Shown here: in pieces, positions 1-5,243 of the stretch
How the letters are laid out: each line of letters opens with the position of its first letter
Numbering within the stretch: position 1 is the stretch's first letter
NCBI GenBank assembly: GCA_016870235.1
Contig: VGCB01000162.1
Coordinates: 1 to 6,538 of the forward strand
From: Actinomycetota bacterium
GTDB taxonomy: Bacteria; Actinomycetota; Thermoleophilia; Gaiellales; Gaiellaceae
Direction of reading: 5' to 3'
Length of the DNA stretch: 6,538 nucleotides
The notes under the pieces: generated by a model
Seen by the model: only the letters and a program-made list of their open reading frames with translations
What the model was told of the DNA's origin: nothing
Databases searched by the model: none
Made by a program: the position numbers and the translations under genes

Positions 1-339
1 GCCGACGTTGCTGCGGCGGCGGTCGTTGAGCGCGACGAGCGTGGCGGCGACGCCGACGACGGCGAGGATGATCTGCGTCAGCGCGGCGATGCGGTCGCGG
101 GTCATCGACTCCGCGATCAGCAGCTTCGCCTCGGGCGACCGCTCGTAGAGGGCGCCGGCGAGCACGCCCGAGGCGACGAAGCCCGCGATCGCGTAGAGGC
201 CGACGACGCCTCGTACCGCCGCCCGCGGCACGAGCACGGACGAGAGGAGGCAGAGGCACGAGGCGACGAGCAGCGCGAGCACCGGCGACAGCGCCAGCCA
301 GTCGACCTTCGGCGTCGAGATCGTGGCGGCGACGATCAT
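1..339 (-). CDS. nuoN: NADH-quinone oxidoreductase subunit N, 5' part
   Basis: First 113 codons of NuoN, one of the three antiporter-like, proton-translocating membrane subunits of complex I; the gene runs off the left edge. The reading frame is open throughout. It begins MIVAATISTPKVDWLALSP, followed by a hydrophobic helix (about residues 14-37), a second (about 40-64), a polar stretch containing YERSPEAK, and a third helix (about 83-100) ending in NDRRRSN. This N-terminal pattern, a short periplasmic-type leader with a Trp before TM1, fits NuoN, but the diagnostic proton-channel residues lie beyond the window. The ATG (339-337) overlaps the nuoM stop as ATGA, and a GAGG lies 10 nt upstream. 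The identification leans on position immediately after nuoM at the end of a G-to-N operon as well as on the hydrophobic profile. Confidence 0.88.
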   Translation of the reverse strand, partial: MIVAATISTPKVDWLALSPVLALLVASCLCLLSSVLVPRAAVRGVVGLYAIAGFVASGVLAGALYERSPEAKLLIAESMTRDRIAALTQIILAVVGVAATLVALNDRRRSNVG

Positions 340-1796
340 GGCTCCACCGCCTCGATCGTCTCCTGCGGCCGGTCGCCGGGGAACGAGTTGCCGCTGATCC
401 CGGCCGGCCACACGGAGAGGGCGACGAGCAGCGCCACGAGCGGCGCCACGAGGCCGATCTCGCTCCAGCTGAGGTCGCCGCCGTCGCCGCGCCCCGCGGA
501 GCCGCGCTCGCGGTGGAGCAGGGCGGAGATCAGGCGCAGCGCGTAGAGCGCGGCGAGCACGATCGCGAGCGCGCCGACGGCGGCGTAGCCCCACCCGCGG
601 TCGAACGCGCCGGCGAGGATCGCGAACTCACCGGCGAAGTTCGACGAGCCCGGCACGGCGAGCGTGAACATCCCCACCACCATCACGAGCGTTGCCAGCG
701 CGGGCCTCCCGCGAGCCATGCCGCCGAGCGCCGCGAGCTCACCGGTGCCGGTCCGGCGCTCGATCATCGCGGCGAGGAGGAAGAGCGCCGCGGAGACGAG
801 GCCGTGGCTGACCGAGTGGAGGACGGCGCCGTCGAGGCCGAGGTCGTTCGCCGCGAAGACCCCGAGCGTGATCAGCCCCATCTGCCCCATCGACGAGTAC
901 GCGATGACGCCGCGCGCGTCCGGCTGCCGGAAGGCGAGCACGGAGCCGTACACGAGCGTCAGCGAGGCGACGACGAGCACGAAGCCGCGCAGATCGGCGA
1001 CGGGCTCCGGGAAGTGGCGCAGGACGATCCAGATCATCCCGTACACCGCCGCCTTGGAGACGACGCCGGAGAGGAGCGCGGCGACCTCGTGCGTCGACTC
1101 GGTGTACGCGGATCGCAGCCAGCCGTGGAAGGGCAGGAGCGGCGCCTTGACGGCGAACGCGGCGAGGAAGCCGAGCATCACGAGCGTGTTGTCGCTCGTG
1201 CCCGCGTCGAGCAGGTCGAACGTGCCCTGCGTGACGCCGAAGGCGACGACGGCCGCGAGCATCAGCAGCGAGCCGGCCATCGTGTAGATGACGAACGTGA
1301 TCGTCGCCTTGACCCGCCCGGGGCCGCCCCACACGCCGACGAGCACGTAGATCGGGATCAGCATCGCCTCGAAGAACGCGTAGAAGACGAGGAGATCCTG
1401 CGACGAGAAGACGCCGACGAGCGAGCCGACGAGGAAGAGCATGAGCCCGTAGTAGGCGCGCGGCCGCTCGCGTCCCGCCCAGATGCCATAGGCGATCGCG
1501 GCCGTGCCGACGACGATCGTCAGCCCGATCAGCCACAGCGAGAAGCCGAAGAGCCCGACGTGGAAGGAGATGCCGAGGTCGTCGAACCAGCTCCACTGCG
1601 TCTCGTACTGGATCTCCTCGGAGGCGAAGTCGAAGCCATACGCGGCGCCCGCGAAGGCACCGATCAGCCCGCACATGACGACGAACGCGAGCAGGCCCGT
1701 GTCGAGCCCGAACCAGCGCCGCACGACCTCGGGGATCGGCGCGAGCCACACGAGGAGCGCACCGACGAGCGGGATCAGGATCAGCGCCGTCGTCAT
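336..1796 (-). CDS. nuoM: NADH-quinone oxidoreductase subunit M
   Basis: 486-residue integral membrane subunit, a Mrp-antiporter-like proton channel in the distal part of the complex I membrane arm; the length is near the usual ~490-510. Key channel residues by alignment to E. coli from memory: Glu143 in TM5 (FFEAMLIPIY; E144), Lys217 in TM7 (FAVKAPLLPFHGW; K234), Lys248 in TM8 (K265, same 31-residue spacing), His331 (SHGLVSAALF) and Glu390 in TM12 (PGSSNFAGEF; E407). The TM7-TM8 loop departs from the usual WLPDAH-x-EAPT pattern, reading WLRSAYTESTHE. The usual DIKR before TM10 is DARG, with Arg295 in the Lys position. The start is the ATG at 1796-1794, 25 nt after the nuoL stop; its ribosome binding site is weak (GGTGAT about 8 nt upstream). 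The TGA overlaps the nuoN start. Confidence 0.96.
   Translation of the reverse strand: MTTALILIPLVGALLVWLAPIPEVVRRWFGLDTGLLAFVVMCGLIGAFAGAAYGFDFASEEIQYETQWSWFDDLGISFHVGLFGFSLWLIGLTIVVGTAAIAYGIWAGRERPRAYYGLMLFLVGSLVGVFSSQDLLVFYAFFEAMLIPIYVLVGVWGGPGRVKATITFVIYTMAGSLLMLAAVVAFGVTQGTFDLLDAGTSDNTLVMLGFLAAFAVKAPLLPFHGWLRSAYTESTHEVAALLSGVVSKAAVYGMIWIVLRHFPEPVADLRGFVLVVASLTLVYGSVLAFRQPDARGVIAYSSMGQMGLITLGVFAANDLGLDGAVLHSVSHGLVSAALFLLAAMIERRTGTGELAALGGMARGRPALATLVMVVGMFTLAVPGSSNFAGEFAILAGAFDRGWGYAAVGALAIVLAALYALRLISALLHRERGSAGRGDGGDLSWSEIGLVAPLVALLVALSVWPAGISGNSFPGDRPQETIEAVEP
350..353 (-). promoter_or_regulatory. Ribosome binding site of nuoN (GAGG)
   Basis: GAGG on the minus strand, 10 nt before the nuoN ATG and inside the last codons of nuoM. 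The same 10-nt spacing is seen for nuoJ and nuoK, which supports the chosen start. A GGAG also occurs only 2 nt before the ATG, too close to be the functional site. Confidence 0.5.
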
Positions 1797-1822
1797 CCCG
1801 GGATCACCGAAGCGGTCGTCAT
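1793..1822 (-). other. Possible 9-codon mini-ORF bridging nuoL and nuoM
   Basis: Reading MTTASVIPG then TGA. Its ATG shares a base with the nuoL TGA stop (TGATG) and its TGA overlaps the nuoM ATG (ATGA), so it fills the 25-nt gap exactly. The peptide resembles the nuoM N-terminus (MTTALILIP), and the DNA is a partial direct duplication of the first ~27 nt of nuoM. A GGTGG lies upstream in the end of nuoL. It could be a coupling cistron that carries ribosomes from nuoL to nuoM, which has a weak ribosome binding site of its own, or simply a relic of a start duplication. Translation is not shown by the sequence. Confidence 0.35.
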
Positions 1823-3774
1823 CAGCGGACCACCAGGAAGACGACGCCGAGGACGACGACCGACGCCGCGATCGCGAACGCGTAGCTCCGGAGCAGGCCG
1901 GTCTGGACGCGGCCCGCGAGCGTGGAGGCCTCCTGGGCGCCCGTGCCGATCCGGTCGAGCGAGCCCTGGACGACCGGCCTCTCGAAGGCGTCGCGGATCG
2001 TGGCCGACGCCGCTTGCAGCGGCCGCTCGAAGAGGGCCGCGTAGAGCTCGTCGACGTAGAGCTTCCTGCTGAGCACGGTGAACGCCGTCCCCTCGGGCAC
2101 GATCTCGCGTCCGCCGTCGAACGCGCGCTTCGCGATCAGATAGCCGGCGAGGCCGAGGGCGACGGCGATCGCGCTCGTGATGTACTCCTCGGCCACGCTC
2201 GCCTCGACGAGCGCCTCCGCGGTCTCGTCGATCCAGTGCGTGAACGGGTGCCAGGCGCCGGCGACGTTGAGGAGGCCGCCGACGACCGAGAGCGCAGCGA
2301 GGATGCCGACCGGCCAGAGCATCGACCCGGGGCCCTCGCCCGCGTGCGCGTGGCGATCGTGCGCGCCGCCGTGCTCCGGCCCGTGCTCGTGGACGTGGCC
2401 GTGGCCGGAGTGCGCCACCACGTGCTCGGAGGGCGGGCCGTGGAAGACGCGGTAGTAGAGCCGGAACGAGTAGGCGCCGGTCAGGAGCGCGCCCGCGAGC
2501 CCGCCGACGTACAGCACCCAGCCGAGGCCGCCGCCGGTCGCGAGCGCCGAGGCGAGCACGGCGTCCTTCGACCAGAACCCGGCGAGCGGCGGGATCCCGA
2601 CGAGCGCGAGCGTCCCGATCAGGAACACGGCGTGCGTGTACGGCATCAGCCGTCGCAGCCCGCCCATCCGGCGGATGTCCTGCTCGCCGTCGAGGTGGTG
2701 GATGACCACGCCGGCCGCGAGGAAGAGGAGCGCCTTGAAGAACGCGTGAGTGACGAGGTGGAACATCGCGAACCCGTAGGCGCCGATGCCGGCGGCGACG
2801 AACATGTAGCCGATCTGCGACATCGTCGAGTACGCGATCACCCGCTTGATGTCGTGCTGGGCGAGCCCGATCAGCCCCGCCACGAGGAGTGTCACGAGCC
2901 CGAGGATCGCAGCCGTGTGCTGGATCGAGGGCGCCGCCTCGAAGATCGGGTGCACGCGGCAGATCAGGTAGACGCCGGCGGTGACCATCGTCGCCGCGTG
3001 GATCAGGGCGCTGACGGGCGTCGGGCCCTCCATCGCGTCGGGAAGCCAGGTGTGGAACGGGATCTGCGCCGACTTCGCGACGGCGCCGCCGAGCAGGCCG
3101 AGGGCGATGAGGCCGGCGACGGTCGAGGTCAGCTCGCCGTTCTCGGCCGCATCGAACGCGGTCGTGAAGTCGACGGTTCCGGTCTTGGCGATCAGCAGGA
3201 AGAGGCCCATCGCGAAGAGCGCGTCGCCGACCGCGTTGATCACGAACGCCTTCTTGGCGGCCGCGATCGCGTCGGGCCGCCGGTGGTAGAAGCCGATCAG
3301 CAGGTAGGACGCGAGGCCGACCAGCCCCCAGCCGACGAGCATCAGCAGCAGGTTCCCGGCCTGCACGAGCACGAGCATCGAGAAGACGAAGAAGCTCATG
3401 TAGGCGAAGTAGCGGCGCTGCTCGTCCTCGCCGGCCATGTAGCCGTTCGAGTAGAGGACGATCAGGCCGCCGACGCCGGTGACGACGAGCATCATCACGA
3501 TCGCGAGCGTGTCGACCGTGATCTCGAGACCGGGTGCGAAGTCGCCGGCGCGCAGCCACGTGAAGGCCCGGAGGACGTGGTGGCGGTCGCCATGGTCGGA
3601 CTGCCAGAGCTCGACGAGCGCGCCGACCGCGCCCGCGAAGCCGATGAACACGGAGAGCGTGCTGATCCAGCCGGCCTCCTGCCGCCGGATCCGGTTGCCG
3701 CCGAGGAGGATGACGAGGAAGCCCGCGAGCGGCGCGAGCAGGCACACCCAGGCGCCGGCGAACGTCCCGCTCAT
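1822..3774 (-). CDS. nuoL: NADH-quinone oxidoreductase subunit L
   Basis: 650-residue distal antiporter-like proton-pumping subunit of complex I (ND5 homologue), with the long C-terminal amphipathic lateral-helix region. Recognisable blocks: GWGLVGLASYLLIGFY (TM5, residues 148-163), KKAFVINAVGD (174-184), KSAQIPFHTWLPDAMEGPTP (234-253), SALIHAATMV (255-264), HDIKRVIAYSTMSQIGYMF (307-325), FHLVTHAFFKALLF (338-351), FWSKD (400-404) and KLYVDELYAAL (571-581, entry to the lateral helix). Lys234, His259, Lys310, His339, His343 and Lys403 are present. Unusually, the TM5 glutamate (E. coli E144) is Gly150, and the arginine of the (N/T)RVGD motif (R175) is Ala181; Asp184 (D178) remains. A loop at residues 445-477 is very rich in histidine. 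The start is ATG with AGGAG 8 nt upstream, overlapping the nuoK stop as ATGA. Confidence 0.98.
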   Translation of the reverse strand: MSGTFAGAWVCLLAPLAGFLVILLGGNRIRRQEAGWISTLSVFIGFAGAVGALVELWQSDHGDRHHVLRAFTWLRAGDFAPGLEITVDTLAIVMMLVVTGVGGLIVLYSNGYMAGEDEQRRYFAYMSFFVFSMLVLVQAGNLLLMLVGWGLVGLASYLLIGFYHRRPDAIAAAKKAFVINAVGDALFAMGLFLLIAKTGTVDFTTAFDAAENGELTSTVAGLIALGLLGGAVAKSAQIPFHTWLPDAMEGPTPVSALIHAATMVTAGVYLICRVHPIFEAAPSIQHTAAILGLVTLLVAGLIGLAQHDIKRVIAYSTMSQIGYMFVAAGIGAYGFAMFHLVTHAFFKALLFLAAGVVIHHLDGEQDIRRMGGLRRLMPYTHAVFLIGTLALVGIPPLAGFWSKDAVLASALATGGGLGWVLYVGGLAGALLTGAYSFRLYYRVFHGPPSEHVVAHSGHGHVHEHGPEHGGAHDRHAHAGEGPGSMLWPVGILAALSVVGGLLNVAGAWHPFTHWIDETAEALVEASVAEEYITSAIAVALGLAGYLIAKRAFDGGREIVPEGTAFTVLSRKLYVDELYAALFERPLQAASATIRDAFERPVVQGSLDRIGTGAQEASTLAGRVQTGLLRSYAFAIAASVVVLGVVFLVVR

Positions 3775-4088
3775 CCGCGGAGCTCCTGCATCTCGTCGAC
3801 GTCGAGGTCGAGGCGCCGGCGCGCGATCGCGACGATGAGGCCGAGGCCGACGACGACCTCGGCGGCGGCGACCGCCATCACCGAGAGCGCGAAGATCTGC
3901 CCGTCGCCGTCGCCGAGGAGGCGCGAGAACCCGATGAGCGAGAGGTTGCAGGCGTTGAGCATGATCTCGAGCGACAGCAACACGATCAGCGGGCTCCGTC
4001 GCAGCATCACGCCCAGCGCGCCGATCGCGAACAGGATCCCGGAGACGACGAGGTAGAACGGGATCTCGGGGCCGAGCATCGCGATCAC
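3771..4088 (-). CDS. nuoK: NADH-quinone oxidoreductase subunit K
   Basis: Small three-helix membrane subunit (ND4L homologue) that links the quinone-site region to the antiporter-like pumps. With the GTG start it is 105 residues, close to the usual ~100. Both family glutamates are present: Glu41 in TM2 (LSLEIMLNACNL; E. coli E36) and Glu77 in TM3 (AVAAAEVVVGL; E72), as are the loop arginines Arg30-Arg31. The C-terminus ends in a basic/acidic tail, DLDVDEMQELRG. Two starts are possible: GTG at 4088-4086, which overlaps the nuoJ stop as GTGA and has GGAGG 10 nt upstream, or ATG at 4079-4077 (MLGPEIPF), for which the same GGAGG would be 19 nt away. The GTG is preferred on spacing and coupling. 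The stop overlaps the nuoL ATG. Confidence 0.96.
   Translation of the reverse strand: MIAMLGPEIPFYLVVSGILFAIGALGVMLRRSPLIVLLSLEIMLNACNLSLIGFSRLLGDGDGQIFALSVMAVAAAEVVVGLGLIVAIARRRLDLDVDEMQELRG
3783..3787 (-). promoter_or_regulatory. Ribosome binding site of nuoL (AGGAG)
   Basis: AGGAG on the minus strand, 8 nt before the ATG at 3774-3772 and inside the last codons of nuoK. It is among the strongest ribosome binding sites in the window and fixes the NuoL start at MSGTFAG rather than at longer in-frame extensions. Confidence 0.7.
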
Positions 4089-4639
4089 GCCGTGGTCGCC
4101 TCCTCGGGCTCCGGCTCGTCCTCGTCCTCGGAGCGCATGCCGAGGACGACGCCGCCGACGGCGGCGACGAGCAGCACGATCGACGTGATCTCGAACGCGA
4201 GCAGGTGGTCGGTGAGGAACAGGCGCCCGATCTCCTTCGGGCTGCCGAACGCATCGCTCACCGTCTTCTCGTCCGAGAGCCGCCCACCCGCCTTGAGCCC
4301 GATCGCGATGATCACCTCGACGAGGAGGGCGACCGAGGCGACGACGGCCGCGATCTGCAACGATCTCGGCCCGCCGGCCCAGGGTGCGTCGGCGCGCCCT
4401 CCGAGGTACGCGATCACGAACAGGAACATGACCATCACCGCGCCCGCGTAGACGAGCACCTGCGCCGCGGCGACGAACTCGGCCGCCGCCAGGAGGTAGA
4501 GGACCGCGAGCGACGCGAGGTTGCCGATCAGCGACAGCGCCGAGTAGAACGGGTTCGTCAGCGAGACGACCGCGATGCCGGTGCCGAGGCACGCGAGGGC
4601 GGCCACGACCCACACGATCCAGACGATCGCGTTGCCCAT
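4085..4639 (-). CDS. nuoJ: NADH-quinone oxidoreductase subunit J
   Basis: 184-residue membrane subunit (ND6 homologue), usual length for bacteria, with about five helices: roughly residues 4-26, 32-51, 56-79, 95-115 and 145-168. TM3 carries the family signature AAAQVLVYAGAVMVMFLFVI with the conserved Tyr64; in solved complex I structures this helix holds a pi-bulge and rearranges during coupling. Glu54 and Glu150 lie at membrane positions. The C-terminus is a strongly acidic tail (EDEDEPEPEE). The ATG at 4639-4637 is chosen because MGNAIVWIVW leads directly into TM1 and GGGGGAG lies 10 nt upstream. A longer in-frame GTG start at 4687 would translate the intergenic repeat and is not credible. 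This is the only gene in the window not translationally abutted to its upstream neighbour. Its TGA overlaps the nuoK GTG. Confidence 0.96.
   Translation of the reverse strand: MGNAIVWIVWVVAALACLGTGIAVVSLTNPFYSALSLIGNLASLAVLYLLAAAEFVAAAQVLVYAGAVMVMFLFVIAYLGGRADAPWAGGPRSLQIAAVVASVALLVEVIIAIGLKAGGRLSDEKTVSDAFGSPKEIGRLFLTDHLLAFEITSIVLLVAAVGGVVLGMRSEDEDEPEPEEATTA
4099..4103 (-). promoter_or_regulatory. Ribosome binding site of nuoK (GGAGG), decides the start
   Basis: GGAGG on the minus strand inside the 3' end of nuoJ. It sits 10 nt from the GTG at 4088 but 19 nt from the alternative ATG at 4079, so it favours the GTG start. Confidence 0.65.
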
Positions 4640-4649
4640 CAGCCGACAG

Positions 4650-4656
4650 CTCCCCC
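4650..4656 (-). promoter_or_regulatory. Ribosome binding site of nuoJ (GGGGGAG) inside a repeat arm
   Basis: GGGGGAG on the minus strand, 10 nt before the nuoJ ATG. It lies within the outer end of the right-hand arm (in transcript order) of the inverted repeat at 4648-4732, and its complement CTCCCC is present in the other arm. It would therefore be buried if the two arms pair with each other. Confidence 0.6.
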
Positions 4657-4676
4657 GTCCGACTTCAGTCGGACGG
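4655..4676. repeat. Palindrome copy 1 (22 nt)
   Basis: Arms CCGTCCGACT and AGTCGGACGG around a TC centre. In the transcript it is the second hairpin, a 9-bp stem with a 4-nt loop, immediately upstream of the nuoJ ribosome binding site. No U-tract follows, so it is not a standard factor-independent terminator. Confidence 0.8.
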
Positions 4677-4704
4677 CACGCGCGCACGCACGTCGCGCCG
4701 CCAA

Positions 4705-4726
4705 CCGTCCGACTGAAGTCGGACGG
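4705..4726. repeat. Palindrome copy 2 (22 nt)
   Basis: Arms CCGTCCGACT and AGTCGGACGG around a GA centre, the reverse complement of copy 1. In the transcript it is the first hairpin, starting 22 nt after the nuoI stop codon. It could protect the upstream nuoI 3' end or mark a processing site, but that is inference. Confidence 0.8.
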
Positions 4727-4748
4727 GGAGCTGGTGCGGTCACGCGCG

Positions 4749-5243
4749 TCACGAGTCCGTCCTGTAGAAGGGAAGCGGGGTATCGAAGAGGTCGCGGTCG
4801 GCGATCGGCGAGCGCTTGATCGGCTCCTCGAGCAGCGTGTCCTTCGTGTAGATCAGGTCGTCGCGGGAGTACTCGGAGAGCTCGTACTCGTTGCCGAGCG
4901 TGATCGCGTCGAACGGGCAGGCGAGCTCGCAGTAGCCGCAGAAGATGCAGCGGCTCAAGTTGATCTCGTAGATACGCGCGTAGCGCTCGCCGGCGGAGAC
5001 GCGATCCTCGGCGGTGTTCTCGGCCGCGACGACGCGGATGCAGTCGGACGGGCACGCGGCGGCGCACAGGGAGCAGCCGACGCACTTCTCGAGCCCGTTC
5101 TCGTGCCGGTGCAGCATGTGCCGGCCGCGGAAGCGCGGGTACAGCGTCTTCTTCACCTCGGGGTACTCGAGCGTGATGGGCTTCTTGAAGATGTGCTTGA
5201 AGGTGACCCCGAAGCCCTTGAGCGTGGAGAACGGCTGCGGCAT
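4749..5243 (-). CDS. nuoI: NADH-quinone oxidoreductase subunit I (2x 4Fe-4S ferredoxin-like)
   Basis: 164-residue peripheral subunit that carries the last-but-one electron-transfer clusters (N6a and N6b) toward the terminal cluster N2 and quinone. Two classical 4Fe-4S motifs are visible: [12 protein letters not shown] with Cys54, 57, 60 and 64, and [16 protein letters not shown] with Cys99, 102, 105 and 109; all eight ligands are intact. The N-terminal [17 protein letters not shown] and PRFRGRH segments, which anchor the subunit on NuoH and the membrane, match the family. An extra cysteine, Cys68, follows the first motif. The ATG directly abuts the nuoH TAG (TAGATG); the upstream ribosome binding site is only a GGTGG about 8 nt away, so translation probably depends on coupling to nuoH. 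It is followed by the 109-nt repeat-containing gap. Confidence 0.98.
   Translation of the reverse strand: MPQPFSTLKGFGVTFKHIFKKPITLEYPEVKKTLYPRFRGRHMLHRHENGLEKCVGCSLCAAACPSDCIRVVAAENTAEDRVSAGERYARIYEINLSRCIFCGYCELACPFDAITLGNEYELSEYSRDDLIYTKDTLLEEPIKRSPIADRDLFDTPLPFYRTDS

Larger units (their letters stand above)
4648..4732. repeat. Inverted pair of palindromes between nuoI and nuoJ
   Basis: An 85-bp element. The left arm (4648-4676, 29 nt) and the right arm (4705-4732, 28 nt) are inverted copies of each other, differing only by one extra C in a C-run, and are separated by a 28-nt GC-rich spacer. Each arm also contains its own palindrome: CCGTCCGACT followed by a 2-nt centre and AGTCGGACGG (centre TC in the left arm, GA in the right). 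Both outer ends terminate in AGCT. This resembles REP/BIME-type or miniature inverted-repeat elements in architecture. No transposase is nearby and no clear target-site duplication is visible. It occupies most of the 109-nt nuoI-nuoJ gap, the only sizeable non-coding stretch in the window. Confidence 0.85.

Noticed and set aside
513..2072. A 519-codon plus-strand open frame opposite nuoM and the end of nuoL
   Set aside because: Low-complexity, highly charged translation with no family resemblance; a shadow of nuoM.
1793..3745. A 650-codon minus-strand frame of the same length as nuoL
   Set aside because: Arg/Pro/Ala-rich shadow in another frame of nuoL. The equal length is coincidence; only its last nine codons (the mini-ORF) were considered.
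1504..4056. An 850-codon open frame on the plus strand antisense to nuoL, nuoK and part of nuoM
   Set aside because: It is rich in Arg, Glu, Asp and Ala with no domain signature, as expected for the complement of GC-biased codons. The opposite strand encodes clearly recognisable complex I subunits over the same span.
4640..4687. N-terminal extension of NuoJ from a GTG at 4687
   Set aside because: It would translate the inverted repeat (RPTEVGRG) and place a polar segment before TM1. The ATG at 4639 has a good ribosome binding site and the family-typical N-terminus.
4677..4704. GC-rich spacer with repeated CGCGCACG-like units between the two palindromes
   Set aside because: Short, low-complexity and not clearly periodic; not supported as a separate repeat or binding site.
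4650..4732. Factor-independent terminator between nuoI and nuoJ
   Set aside because: Strong hairpins are present but neither is followed by a U-run in the transcript, and essential operon genes follow downstream.
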